Shown here one piece after another: positions 56,241-64,000 of a DNA stretch of 64,000 nucleotides. The first letter of the stretch is position 1. Each line of letters begins with the position of its first letter. Position numbers and translations under genes: made by a program. The DNA is taken from the NCBI GenBank assembly GCA_019637395.1, contig JAHBVR010000003.1, positions 372,001 to 436,000 of the forward strand, in the 5' to 3' direction. The stretch is from Vulcanimicrobiota bacterium. GTDB taxonomy: Bacteria; Vulcanimicrobiota; Xenobia; Xenobiales; JADMJV01. Below the pieces are notes generated by a model. The model searched no databases. It was not told the DNA's origin and saw only the letters and a list, made by a program, of their open reading frames with translations.

Positions 56241-57563
56241 GTGAGCTTTCATCCATGCCGAGACAAGATGCGCGCAGCCGGTCTGCCAGAGTGGCAGATC
56301 GACCGCTTCGCCGCGGACTTCGCCCGTCTGGAAGCGGGTGCCGGAGGAACCCTGGCCGAGGAAGTTCTGAGGCCGCTGGAAGACCTGCCGCGCCTGGTCG
56401 ACTTAGCCGGCGCGGAGGCGGACGCCGCCCTCGGCCAGACGGTGGTGATCAAACTCAACGGTGGTTTGGGCACCAGCATGGGTCTGGAGACACCCAAGGG
56501 GCTGCTGGAAGTGCGCCAGGGACGAAGTTTTCTCGACTTGGCCCGGAGTCAGGTGGAAGCTTGGAGGGCGAGCAGTGGCAGCCGGCTACCGTTGCTCCTC
56601 ATGAACAGCTTTCATACCCGCGGCCCGAGTCTGGAAAAACTGGCCGGATTCAGCAACGGCGCCCTGCCCCTGGATTTTCTGCAATCGAAGGTGCCCAAAT
56701 TGCGCCAGGACAATCTGCAACCGGTGGAATTTCCAGCCCACCCGGAATTGGAATGGTGCCCGCCCGGTCACGGCGAGATCTACGCCGCCCTGCGCGGGGA
56801 AGGCATGCTGGATCATTTGCTGGCGGCCGGATTTCGCTATGCCTTCGTGTCCAACATCGACAATCTGGGGGCCACCCTCGACACCACCCTGTTAGACTGG
56901 TTCAGCCAGAGCGGCCTGGACTTCGCCATGGAGGTGACCATCCGCACCGAACAGGACAAAAAAGGCGGGCATCTGGCGCGGCTGGCTTCGGGACAACTCA
57001 CTTTGCGCGAGCGTTCGCAATGCGCTCCCCAGGATCTACCCGCCTTCGAAAATATCGGAGTTCACCGCTATTTCAATACCAACAACCTGTGGCTGCGCCT
57101 GGAAGCCCTGCGCGAGCAGCCTGTGCCCAACCTGCCGCTGATCGTCAACCGCAAAACGGTCGACCCCACCGATCCCGGCTCCACCCCGGTCTACCAATTG
57201 GAATCGGCCATGGGCGCGGCCATTTCCACCTTCCCGCGAACCCAGGCCATCGAAGTCACGCGGCGGCGCTTCCTGCCCGTCAAAACCTCCAGCGATCTGC
57301 TCTTGTTGCGCAGCGACCTCTACCGGTTGGACGAAAAGAGCCAGCTACAGGCCGTCACTCCAGGGCCGCTCCCCAACATCCGTCTCGACCCAAAATTTTA
57401 TTCGACCTACGCGGACTTTGCGCGGCGCTTTGCCAGTCTGCCCAGCCTGCTGGAATGCCGCTCGCTGACGGTGGAAGGGGATGTCCACTTCGGGGCGGGC
57501 GTGTGCCTGCAGGGGGTTGTGGAAATCCAAAATCCCGGCCCCGACCCGGTCTGGCTGCCTTGA
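56241..57563 (+). CDS. UTP--glucose-1-phosphate/UDP-sugar uridylyltransferase (UDPGP family)
   Basis: Makes UDP-glucose or a related UDP-sugar. VVIKLNGGLGTSMGLETPKG is the nucleotide-binding signature of eukaryote-type UDPGP enzymes, and GHGEIYAAL, SNIDNLGATLD, NTNNLWLRLEAL and KTSSDLLLLRSDLY follow in order. The protein of 440 residues fits the family. Starts are possible at 56223 (GTG), 56241 (GTG) and 56268 (ATG); I use 56241. It would supply precursors for polysaccharide or lipid glycosylation. Confidence 0.88.
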   Translation: MSFHPCRDKMRAAGLPEWQIDRFAADFARLEAGAGGTLAEEVLRPLEDLPRLVDLAGAEADAALGQTVVIKLNGGLGTSMGLETPKGLLEVRQGRSFLDLARSQVEAWRASSGSRLPLLLMNSFHTRGPSLEKLAGFSNGALPLDFLQSKVPKLRQDNLQPVEFPAHPELEWCPPGHGEIYAALRGEGMLDHLLAAGFRYAFVSNIDNLGATLDTTLLDWFSQSGLDFAMEVTIRTEQDKKGGHLARLASGQLTLRERSQCAPQDLPAFENIGVHRYFNTNNLWLRLEALREQPVPNLPLIVNRKTVDPTDPGSTPVYQLESAMGAAISTFPRTQAIEVTRRRFLPVKTSSDLLLLRSDLYRLDEKSQLQAVTPGPLPNIRLDPKFYSTYADFARRFASLPSLLECRSLTVEGDVHFGAGVCLQGVVEIQNPGPDPVWLP

Positions 57564-57587
57564 CAAAAATCTCAATTTGTTTTTGAG

Positions 57588-57593
57588 TACAAT
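57588..57593 (+). promoter_or_regulatory. -10 element for a leaderless coaD message
   Basis: TACAAT lies 7 bases before the coaD ATG, placing the transcription start at or next to the A of ATG. No Shine-Dalgarno sequence precedes coaD. A TTGACA at 57560-57565 is 22 bases upstream, too far for normal -35 spacing. Confidence 0.45.
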
Positions 57594-57600
57594 TCAAGCT

Positions 57601-58089
57601 ATGCGTGCATGTTACCCTGGTAGCTTTGATCCTGTCACGCTGGGCCATCTCGATATCATCGAGCGGGCAGCGCCTTTGTGCACCCATTTGACGGTGGCCG
57701 TCATTCACAATCCCGCCAAGAAGACTCTGTTTACTCTGGAAGAACGCCGCCACATCCTGGGCCAGCAACTGGCTCACCTCGGCAATGTATCGGTGGACCA
57801 TTTTTCCGGACTGCTGGTCGATTTCGTGGCCCGGAACGAGTTCCAGGCGGTGATTCGCGGCCTGCGCGACAGCTCCGACGCGCCCATCGAATTGCAAATG
57901 GCCCGCCTCAACCGCGAAATGAATCGCCGGTGTGAAACGTTATTTTTAGCCTCAGCCGGAAAATTTTCCCACCTGAGCTCCTCCTTTGTGCGCGAAATCG
58001 CGCGCCTGGGGGGACCGATCGAGCAGCTGGTCACCCCGGAGGTGGCTGCTCAGTTGCAGCAAAAACTCACTTCGAAGGAAGCCTCATGA
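57601..58089 (+). CDS. coaD: Phosphopantetheine adenylyltransferase
   Basis: Converts 4'-phosphopantetheine and ATP to dephospho-CoA. The nucleotidyltransferase signature is complete: YPGSFDPVTLGHLDIIERA, plus VIRGLRDSSD and SHLSSSFVREIARLGG (the SSxxR loop). I start at ATG 57601, giving 162 residues; the longer frame from 57481 is the tail of the previous gene. Overlaps the coiled-coil gene by 4 bases. Confidence 0.95.
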   Translation: MRACYPGSFDPVTLGHLDIIERAAPLCTHLTVAVIHNPAKKTLFTLEERRHILGQQLAHLGNVSVDHFSGLLVDFVARNEFQAVIRGLRDSSDAPIELQMARLNREMNRRCETLFLASAGKFSHLSSSFVREIARLGGPIEQLVTPEVAAQLQQKLTSKEAS

Positions 58090-58607
58090 ACATCTACGCG
58101 GTGCTGGAAAGCCTCCAACGGGAAGTTACCGAAAGCAAGCCCCTGCCCTGGCCCCTCCAGGAGAAGTCGGTGGTCGATCGCGAGCGCCTGCTCAAAATCC
58201 TCGACAAAACCAGAGACTCTCTGCCGGAAGAAGTGAAGCAGGCTCGTTGGATCTCGCGCGAGACCGAGCGCATCGCGGCCGAATCCAGCAGCAAGGCCGA
58301 TCGAGTGGTGCGCGAGGCGCAGTCTAAAGGTCGCGAAATTCTGCGCGCCGCCGAAGACGAGATGGAACGATTGGTCTCGAAAGAAGAGGTCTATGTGCGG
58401 GCTCGCGAAGAAGCCCAAAAGGTCATTGAGGAAGCGCGTCAGGAAGCGCGGCGCACCCGGGAGGACGCCGACCGTTACGCGCGCGAGACTCGTCAAGACG
58501 CGGAGCGATACGCAATGAAGGTGCTCAACGGCATGGAGGGAGAGCTCAACCGCATCCTGGCCATCATCAAAAAGGGCCAGGCCTCGCTGGGCGCAGCCGG
58601 AGAATAA
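58086..58607 (+). CDS. Coiled-coil protein (ATP synthase b/DivIVA-like)
   Basis: A 173-residue, almost entirely helical, charged protein. From residue 70 it is a continuous coiled coil (EAQSKGREILRAAEDEMERL, AREEAQKVIEEARQEARRTR), similar to the ATP synthase b stalk and to DivIVA-like proteins often found beside coaD in other phyla. There is no membrane segment, so it is not a true subunit b. ATGA overlap with coaD suggests coupled expression. A role in cell division or envelope scaffolding is a guess. Confidence 0.7.
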   Translation: MNIYAVLESLQREVTESKPLPWPLQEKSVVDRERLLKILDKTRDSLPEEVKQARWISRETERIAAESSSKADRVVREAQSKGREILRAAEDEMERLVSKEEVYVRAREEAQKVIEEARQEARRTREDADRYARETRQDAERYAMKVLNGMEGELNRILAIIKKGQASLGAAGE

Positions 58608-58654
58608 GCGGGCAGCTCAAGCTGATCGTCCGCGGCCTGCTCCTCGGACTTTGC

Positions 58655-59581
58655 GTGGGAGTGGTGGCCTGGTTACCGATCCCCAATCACACCATTCTGT
58701 TGCCGGGTCCCGCCGTCAATACGGCCGACCAGGTCGACGTCGAAGGCCATTCCCGTCCGGAAGATCGCGGAGAATACTTGATTTCCACCGTATATCAGCG
58801 CCCCGCTACCACCTGGTGGGCGCTACGGGCCCTGCTGCAAAGCGACTGGAGCCTGGTGGCTTCCGATCCCGAACGGCCGCGCAGCCAGACCAGCGTCTAT
58901 GAGGATCCGGAACACCAGATTCTGCGCCGAGTGGTCTACCATACCTGCGGTATCGAGCCATCGGTGATAGTAAGCGTGTTGGACTTGACCGCCGACAGTC
59001 CTTTGAAAGGAAGAGTGGAGCCCGGCGACCGGGTGATCAGCGTGGCCGGCGTGCCCCTGCGGATGGTGCGCCAGGTTCGAGAAATTGTGCAAAGCCAGCC
59101 ACACGGCGAAAAAATTCCGGTAGAATTCCGGCATCCCGACGGTCAAACCTACCGTGTGGAGACCGTAGCCCGGCCGATTCAAGGACTCTCGGGAGAGCGG
59201 GGTCTGGGTCTGCTGCTCTCGGGCCACGAAGATGACGACAATCTTCCCAAGATTCGCTTCCGCTCCGGTTCCTACGAAGGCAACTCGTCGGACCTGGTGC
59301 TGGGGCTTGACCTCTGCGAACGCCTGCTGAACCTGAACCTGCGCCGGGGGCGGCGCATCTCGGGCAGCGGGGGTCTGGACATGGAGGGTAGTCTAACCTC
59401 GGTGCGCGGCCTGCGCCAGAAATTCAGTTGTGCCCGCCAGGCCAAGGCAGACCTCTTCTTCGTGCCCATCGAGGACGCCGGGCAACTGCAAGGAATGGAT
59501 TTTCAGGCCAGTCATCCGCGAATTGTACCCATTCGTAGCCTGAGCGAGGCTATCTACTGGCTACAAAGGGCGAAGCCATGA
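58655..59581 (+). CDS. YlbL-like PDZ/S16-fold secreted protease homologue
   Basis: A YlbL-family protein: N-terminal signal anchor, a PDZ domain (about 105-180; GRVEPGDRVISVAGVPL) and a C-terminal Lon-type S16 domain. SSDLVLGLDLCERLLNL and RISGSGGLDMEGSLTSVRGL match the fold and the K in RQKFSCARQAKADLFF the region of the catalytic Lys. The usual catalytic Ser motif (PSAG) reads GNSSD, so activity is uncertain. From GTG 58655 the anchor is short; reading upstream gives a longer anchor that would need CTG 58622 or ATA 58604 as start. Confidence 0.75.
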   Translation: MGVVAWLPIPNHTILLPGPAVNTADQVDVEGHSRPEDRGEYLISTVYQRPATTWWALRALLQSDWSLVASDPERPRSQTSVYEDPEHQILRRVVYHTCGIEPSVIVSVLDLTADSPLKGRVEPGDRVISVAGVPLRMVRQVREIVQSQPHGEKIPVEFRHPDGQTYRVETVARPIQGLSGERGLGLLLSGHEDDDNLPKIRFRSGSYEGNSSDLVLGLDLCERLLNLNLRRGRRISGSGGLDMEGSLTSVRGLRQKFSCARQAKADLFFVPIEDAGQLQGMDFQASHPRIVPIRSLSEAIYWLQRAKP

Positions 59582-59604
59582 GGAGCGGCAGGGAATTGTT
59601 TGTT

Positions 59605-59686
59605 CGGGAGGGAAACCTGACTTGGTATGAGAGGCGGGCCCCGCTCGCGGGAAGAGCCTCAGGAAACCTGTGGAACCAAGTACAGA
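59605..59686 (+). promoter_or_regulatory. Foldable RNA leader before the GAF-GGDEF gene
   Basis: The 105-base gap can fold into a closed structure: a 7-bp stem (ACTTGGT 59620-59626 with ACCAAGT 59675-59681) encloses a hairpin (GAGGC 59631-59635 with GCCTC 59656-59660, and an inner CCCG/CGGG) and a second small hairpin around AGGAAACCT. It ends 5 bases before the GTG start. It matches no riboswitch I know. Confidence 0.4.
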
Positions 59687-62116
59687 GTGAGTAATTCAGA
59701 AAGAACGCCCAACGTCTTGTTGGCGGTCGGAGCGCTGGCCATTGCCGGTGCGGGCGCCGGCTTGGCTTGGTGGTGCCTGAATTTGAGCGGCCTGCTGGTG
59801 CCGCTGCTACTCCTGGGCGTTCTTGGCATGGTCGTCCACCTGATGACGATGGAAGACCTTTCTCACTACGGGTTTCTCAATCTGGCTTTCTACCTGGCCA
59901 TCATGGCCGCCCTGGCCCCGGATTCCGTGCTGCCCATCAAGCCTGCTCTCGCGGCGCCCCTGGTCGCCGCCGGCCGCTGGGGTCTGGGTGCCTGCGCCCT
60001 GGTGCTGGGAATGCTGCCTCGTCTGCTGCGCGGCGGCCTGGCCGAATCGGTCGCCTACATCGGTGCCAATAGCCTGCGCTGGCTGACCGTGGGCACGGCC
60101 ATGGTAGCCGTCCACCAGTTGATGCTCAAGGGTCCGGTTCCGCTCGTAGCCGAGGCGATTACCGGCGTCATTGTCTACGCCCTGGTAGACGCCACTGTCG
60201 TCAACAAAATGATGGACGGGGCGGAAGAATCGGATCAACGGAACTGGACCGCTCTGCTGAACAATAGCCGCTTCGCCATGGCCTTCCAGGTCGTGCTGGG
60301 CGTATTGGCGGCGGGTTTTGCCGGAGGCTTGCAAACGACTTTTTCGGCTCCCTGGCTACCCCTGGCGATTGCGGCGATTACTGCGGCTCCCATGGTAGTT
60401 TTCGCTAACTACGCACTTAAGTATACGGTCCTCAAAGTCGATATGGAAGACGTCGAAGAGCTCAGCCTCAAAATTCGCGGCACCGAGTTCGAAACGAAGA
60501 AGCTTCGCGATGAGAAAGAAAACCTCAGCGACGACGTCAAGAAAAAGAACGAAGAGCTGAACATCATCTACGACCTGGCTCGCTCGCTGGGCGCCTCCAC
60601 CAACCTGTCGGAAACGACGGCCCTGGTGCAGTCGATGATCCGACGCTTGCGTATCCCCTATCAATCTTGCGTAATCTTCCTGTCCAAGCCTGGCGGCGGC
60701 CTCGATCCGGCCCTGGCCGATACTCCCTATCAAGAGGTGCTGGGAATGTCCGGCCTGCTGCAACTGCAGGAACCCTTCATCCTGCAGGTGTTACGCGACC
60801 CGCGGCCCTACATGAATAACGAAGTCAGCCCCACCACTTCGGAGCAGCGTATCTTCAAAGACGAGCGCTCCCTGTTGGTGGTGCCCTTGATGGTCAGCAA
60901 GGAGAACGTCGGCATCATTTACCTGGGGTCGGTCAACGCCCGCACCCACAAGGACGAGCATCTCGAGAAGCTGAAGATGTTGGCCGCCTTCGCGGCGCCC
61001 TCCATCAAGACGGCCCTTCTCTTTGAACATAAAGAAAAGGAAATGCAGTCGGAGCGCGACATCCGCCTGGCCGTGGAGGCCAAGAATCACCAGCTCAACG
61101 GTCTGCAGCAGCTCGGTGCCGCCATCGGCGCCTCCTTGAAAATCGACAATACTTTCCGAGTGGTGGCCGAGAACATCAAGCAGATGATCCCCACCGGCCA
61201 GAGCGTCATTCTTTTCGGCGTCAGCCACGCCGACCCCCATGTCCTCAAAGCGGAGCTGATCAACAGTCCATACTCTGATTACGTGCGCAGTCTGGCGGTA
61301 CGTAATGATGAGGGCATTCTGGGCAAAGCCACCGAGCTGAACCGGACCCTGCTGATTCAGGACACCGAGCAGTACGAATTGCAGAACCTGATTAACAACG
61401 AGCGCTCCGTGATCGTGGCTCCGTTGCGCGCCGAAGAAGAAATTCTGGGGCTGCTTTATGTCGGTGGCGCCAAAGAACGAGCTTTCACGGAAGAGCACCG
61501 CAGCCTGGTGGAAACGGTTTCTTACCAGGCCTCCATCGCCGTCAAGAACGCCCTGCTTTATGAGCAAACCCAGCAGATGGCCTTTACCGACGGTCTGACC
61601 GGTCTCTACCTGCACCGATTCTTCCAGGTGCGCCTGGTCGAGGAAATCGCCTGGGCCGACCGTTACAAAAAGAGCATCTGCCTGGTGATGGTCGACGCCG
61701 ATAAGTTCAAACAGTTCAACGATACCCTGGGTCACCCCGCCGGCGACGCCCTGCTCCAGGAAATTGCCTCGCTGCTCAAAGACAAAGTGCGCACCACCGA
61801 CATCGTGTGCCGCTACGGTGGTGACGAATTCGCCTTGATCTTAAAAGACACGCCCAAGGACGAAGCCATTCGCACCTGTGAGCGGATCCGCGAAACCTTC
61901 CAACTTCGTTTCGCGGCCGCGGTGGTGCAGGTCACCTCCTCCATCGGTCTGGCTTGTTACCCGACCGACGCCCTCAACAAGAAGGATCTGGCCAAAGCCG
62001 CCGATGACGCGCTCTATGTTTCGAAACGAGAAGGTCGTAACCGGGTCACACCCGCTCCCACCCTGGAAGAAAAGAAACTGTTGCCGGAGATCGTTCAGGA
62101 AACGCTGCCGCGCTAA
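59687..62116 (+). CDS. Membrane GAF-GGDEF diguanylate cyclase
   Basis: An integral membrane cyclase of about 809 residues. Several membrane helices fill residues 10-260 (including VVHLMTMEDLSHYGF and an MASE-like layout), then a coiled coil (about 285-320), two GAF domains (about 330-470 and 500-640) and a C-terminal GGDEF domain (GGDEF intact, about residue 712). The I-site RxxD position reads TTDIVCRYGG, so an RxxD is absent and feedback inhibition may be lacking. I use the GTG at 59687; an ATG at 59627 adds 20 residues but lies inside the foldable leader. Confidence 0.85.
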   Translation: MSNSERTPNVLLAVGALAIAGAGAGLAWWCLNLSGLLVPLLLLGVLGMVVHLMTMEDLSHYGFLNLAFYLAIMAALAPDSVLPIKPALAAPLVAAGRWGLGACALVLGMLPRLLRGGLAESVAYIGANSLRWLTVGTAMVAVHQLMLKGPVPLVAEAITGVIVYALVDATVVNKMMDGAEESDQRNWTALLNNSRFAMAFQVVLGVLAAGFAGGLQTTFSAPWLPLAIAAITAAPMVVFANYALKYTVLKVDMEDVEELSLKIRGTEFETKKLRDEKENLSDDVKKKNEELNIIYDLARSLGASTNLSETTALVQSMIRRLRIPYQSCVIFLSKPGGGLDPALADTPYQEVLGMSGLLQLQEPFILQVLRDPRPYMNNEVSPTTSEQRIFKDERSLLVVPLMVSKENVGIIYLGSVNARTHKDEHLEKLKMLAAFAAPSIKTALLFEHKEKEMQSERDIRLAVEAKNHQLNGLQQLGAAIGASLKIDNTFRVVAENIKQMIPTGQSVILFGVSHADPHVLKAELINSPYSDYVRSLAVRNDEGILGKATELNRTLLIQDTEQYELQNLINNERSVIVAPLRAEEEILGLLYVGGAKERAFTEEHRSLVETVSYQASIAVKNALLYEQTQQMAFTDGLTGLYLHRFFQVRLVEEIAWADRYKKSICLVMVDADKFKQFNDTLGHPAGDALLQEIASLLKDKVRTTDIVCRYGGDEFALILKDTPKDEAIRTCERIRETFQLRFAAAVVQVTSSIGLACYPTDALNKKDLAKAADDALYVSKREGRNRVTPAPTLEEKKLLPEIVQETLPR

Positions 62117-62119
62117 ATC

Positions 62120-62980
62120 TCAAACCAGCAACCGCTGGCAATGCGAACATCGGTCACCCTCCGCGCATTCCTTCAAGCAGGCCAGGCAGAGACGCTTCTC
62201 ATCCCAATCCTGTTCGCCGCACTGCGGGCAATAGCGATATTCGCTGCGGCCCAGACCGTGGCAGGCGCGGCATTCGCGCACCAACTGACTGCTCGTCTGG
62301 CGACGCGAGCTGGTAAAATACGACTCTTGCAGGCGTTGCCGAAAGATGATCACCAGACCCCCGAAGACCAGCAGCGCCGCCCAGGGCCATCCCTGCGTCA
62401 GGCACCAGTCGTAGAGACCATGGAAAATGGCAGCCCAAACCAGCGCTTCCAGCACCGTGCCCCAGCCGGCTCCCCTCCCCTGGGGGCTGACGCGCCCCCC
62501 ACTTTGCTTGCGCAGTCCCAGCGCAAATCCCCAGATTCCCGACATGGCCACGTGCGCGAAGGTAGCCGATAGCGAGCGGCTGAGCAGCACGCCGGCGTCT
62601 TGATAGTTCATGACGTAGTGAAAATTCTCAGCCGTAGCAAAACCCAGGGCGGCGGCGCTGGCGCAGCCCACGCCGTCCCAGGCCTCGCGAAAGTCCCGGC
62701 GCGGCCAGCCGGCAACCAGCACGGCCAGCATTTTGCACGATTCCTCCAGGCCACCCACTATCACGCAGAAGAAGACCAGCGAGCCCAGCAGGCTCTCCGG
62801 CTGAACCGGATCATAAACCATGTGAAAGAGTTGAACCCCGAACACCGACAATCCGCCAGCCAGGAAAGTCAGCACCAGGCGGCTCCAGATCAGCGGCTGG
62901 GGCGAGCGCGACTCGACGTAAGCCAGCCAGAAGAGACCCGGCAACCAGCTGAGAACAAAGGCCTGGGCGAGAAAATTCAA
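62120..62980 (-). CDS. PrsW-family membrane protease with zinc-ribbon tail
   Basis: A polytopic membrane protein with PrsW signatures: EE in GGLEESCKMLAVL, the ExxH-like GFATAENFHYV and HVAMSGIWGFALG, and the late HGLYDW. Residues from about 230 to the end carry a zinc ribbon with three CxxC pairs (CRACHG, CPQCGE, CLACLK, CSHC). PrsW proteases cleave anti-sigma factors; the ribbon may recruit partners. I start at TTG 62980, which overlaps the previous stop (TTGA). Confidence 0.75.
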   Translation of the reverse strand: MNFLAQAFVLSWLPGLFWLAYVESRSPQPLIWSRLVLTFLAGGLSVFGVQLFHMVYDPVQPESLLGSLVFFCVIVGGLEESCKMLAVLVAGWPRRDFREAWDGVGCASAAALGFATAENFHYVMNYQDAGVLLSRSLSATFAHVAMSGIWGFALGLRKQSGGRVSPQGRGAGWGTVLEALVWAAIFHGLYDWCLTQGWPWAALLVFGGLVIIFRQRLQESYFTSSRRQTSSQLVRECRACHGLGRSEYRYCPQCGEQDWDEKRLCLACLKECAEGDRCSHCQRLLV

Positions 62981-63465
62981 ATGGGAACCCAACAGAGGCG
63001 AGTGCCCCGGTTCAGGAAGGGTAGATAGCCGGCCACCAAACATCCACCCCAGTGGCGCCAGCCCAAACTCTGGCCCTGCGGACCCAGGCGCTTGAGAGAA
63101 AAGACCTGCTGGCCCGGAGTGGCCGAATCGGCCGCTTCCCAGAGCGAGGCCCAGAGCGGCAACAGCACCAACCAGAGCCAGTCGCTCACTTCCGGGAAAA
63201 AGCAGGAAGCGATCAGGGAAAAGGCCAGGCTGTCAAAGAGCAGAGCACCCAGACGGCGGCGCCAAGAAGCGGGGCGCATCTGGAGCGGGCTGCTCAAAGC
63301 CGGCTGTTGCACCAGAGAGTGGCGGCAGTGCCCGCACAGACGGTCGCCGGGGGAGACTTCGCCGTGACAGGACGGGCACTCCAATTTACGCAGCAGGGCA
63401 CCGTCCAGTCCGCAACGGGTGGCATTACCGGCTACGCGCACCCCGCAGGCCGGGCAAAACGGCAA
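62977..63465 (-). CDS. Zinc-ribbon RDD-family membrane protein
   Basis: A 162-residue protein: N-terminal double zinc ribbon (MPFCPACGVRV, CGLDGA, LECPSCHGEV, LCGHC) followed by an RDD domain of two or three membrane helices (ASWRRRLGALLFDSLAFSLI, LLPLWASLWEAADSATPGQQ). A TTG start at 63465 is preceded by AGGAG at an 8-base spacing, so the longer upstream frame is not needed. Co-transcribed with its neighbours; the PrsW gene overlaps its stop. Confidence 0.75.
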   Translation of the reverse strand: MPFCPACGVRVAGNATRCGLDGALLRKLECPSCHGEVSPGDRLCGHCRHSLVQQPALSSPLQMRPASWRRRLGALLFDSLAFSLIASCFFPEVSDWLWLVLLPLWASLWEAADSATPGQQVFSLKRLGPQGQSLGWRHWGGCLVAGYLPFLNRGTRLCWVPI

Positions 63466-63470
63466 AGAAT

Positions 63471-63893
63471 CTACTCCTGGTCCCGCCTCTGGGCCAACCA
63501 GAAGCCCCCGACCGCCAGAAAGAGAAAGACGATCAGAGCGGCCCAAAGAGGAGTGGCGCTGCCTGTCGACACCGGCGCGGGAGCCAGCGGTTCCAGCGGC
63601 CGGGATTCACCAGTATTCGAAGGGTCCGTACTGTTATGATCAGAAAAAGCTCCGCCCGAAGTGGGAACGGCCACCTGGGCCGGCTCGCTAACCGCTCCCG
63701 CCTGCGCCGGCGTCGCCGATGAGCCGGACTTGGGATGAGAAGGCACTCGACCCGGCACCGGGCTATGTTTGGCGGCCGGGTCCGCGCTCGGTAGGCGCGG
63801 GGCGCCGGCGTCCGGCTCCACCACCGAAGCATCCGGAACGACAGCCCCCCAGGCCGCCAGGCAAAGCAGCAACCAAAGCAGACCAGACTTCAT
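63471..63893 (-). CDS. Exported Pro/Ser-rich protein with C-terminal anchor
   Basis: A 140-residue protein starting at ATG 63893 with a signal peptide (LLWLLLCLAAWGAVVP), a low-complexity Pro/Ser/Ala region and a C-terminal membrane helix (LWAALIVFLFLAVGGFWLA) with a short basic tail. GGAGG lies 4 bases before the ATG. I do not recognise the family; bitopic envelope protein. It follows the GspF-type gene by 13 bases. Confidence 0.6.
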   Translation of the reverse strand: MKSGLLWLLLCLAAWGAVVPDASVVEPDAGAPRLPSADPAAKHSPVPGRVPSHPKSGSSATPAQAGAVSEPAQVAVPTSGGAFSDHNSTDPSNTGESRPLEPLAPAPVSTGSATPLWAALIVFLFLAVGGFWLAQRRDQE

Positions 63894-63906
63894 GCACCCT
63901 CCTCGA

Positions 63907-64000
63907 TCAAAATTGTTGGACCAGGCTATAGACAGGGGTGAACACGGCCAGCAGCACAAATCCGACCACGATACCCATCCCCAGTATCATAACGGGTTCC
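63907..64000 (-). CDS. GspF/PilC-family membrane protein, C-terminal end only
   Basis: The last 30 codons of a gene entering from the right window edge. The peptide EPVMILGMGIVVGFVLLAVF, followed by a short tail ending VQQF, is the conserved final helix of GspF/PilC platform proteins and closely matches the end of GspF at 8500 (AMGVVVGFLVLAVLLPL). It points to a second type II secretion or type IV pilus locus just beyond the window, possibly the partner of the ATPase at 27254. Confidence 0.75.
   Translation of the reverse strand, partial: EPVMILGMGIVVGFVLLAVFTPVYSLVQQF

Noticed and set aside
57560-57593. Full sigma-70 promoter with TTGACA for coaD
   Set aside because: The spacing to TACAAT is 22 bases, well outside the usual 16-18.

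Overview
The window reads as chromosomal DNA from a GC-rich, free-living diderm (Gram-negative-type) bacterium. Evidence for an outer membrane is a type II secretion secretin with inner-membrane partners GspK-N and a predicted beta-barrel porin. Genes are packed with many 1-4 base stop/start overlaps, GTG and TTG starts are common, and several convergent genes overlap at their 3' ends. No rRNA, tRNA, phage, transposase or CRISPR locus was seen. Lineage cannot be fixed from the sequence; the small exported proteins with NIQT-like N-termini make me think of a poorly sampled phylum (Eremiobacterota/Vulcanimicrobiota or Armatimonadota-like), but this is a weak impression.

Layout. 1-8500: type II secretion operon gspK-L-M-N-D-E-F, followed by a PilZ protein. 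8963-13670: small stress and housekeeping genes (FmdB-like, OsmC, methyltransferase, pdxS-pdxT, a dual-specificity phosphatase). 13747-20175: co-directional recJ, a J-domain-like membrane protein, rel and dtd. 20172-27168, mostly minus strand: methyltransferase, exported and unknown proteins, a head-to-head pair of paralogues, a beta-flower-like repeat protein, a glycine-zipper protein, an HtrA protease and trxB. 27254-29414: a second GspE-type ATPase and an SrkA-like kinase. 29451-29744: five ~60-bp units of paired palindromes. 29787-34821: propionate/methylmalonyl-CoA operon (small membrane ORF, mce, mutA, mutB, meaB).

34907-44291 is signalling-rich: a response-regulator diguanylate cyclase, a large hybrid histidine kinase, a thioredoxin-like gene with an in-frame TGA at its active site, a YfiR homologue, a porin-like protein, a GAF protein with a dead GGDEF domain, a DUF6882-like protein and a SpoIIE-like phosphatase candidate. 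44245-50649: GNAT, TerD-domain protein with a disrupted leader, DUF4919-like pair, a guanidino-modifying-superfamily protein with an ArsC-like partner, and a LexA-like helix-turn-helix. 50712-57563: a fused carrier protein/fatty-acyl-AMP ligase/acyltransferase, trpF, a Ser/Thr kinase fused to a cyclase-like domain, and a UDP-sugar pyrophosphorylase. 57601-62116: coaD, a coiled-coil protein, a YlbL-like PDZ/S16 protein and a GAF-GGDEF membrane protein behind a foldable leader. 62120-64000, minus strand: the tail of a GspF-type protein, an exported protein, RDD and PrsW membrane proteins.

Themes: protein secretion and envelope proteolysis, cyclic-di-GMP and phosphorelay signalling (intact and degenerate cyclase domains side by side), redox maintenance and propionyl-CoA catabolism. 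The items most worth following up are the TGA-interrupted thioredoxin (39051-39488), the palindromic repeat array between srkA and the mce operon, the head-to-head paralogue pair at 23.2-23.9 kb, the guanidino-enzyme-like protein at 48.4 kb, and the structured leader at 59.6 kb.
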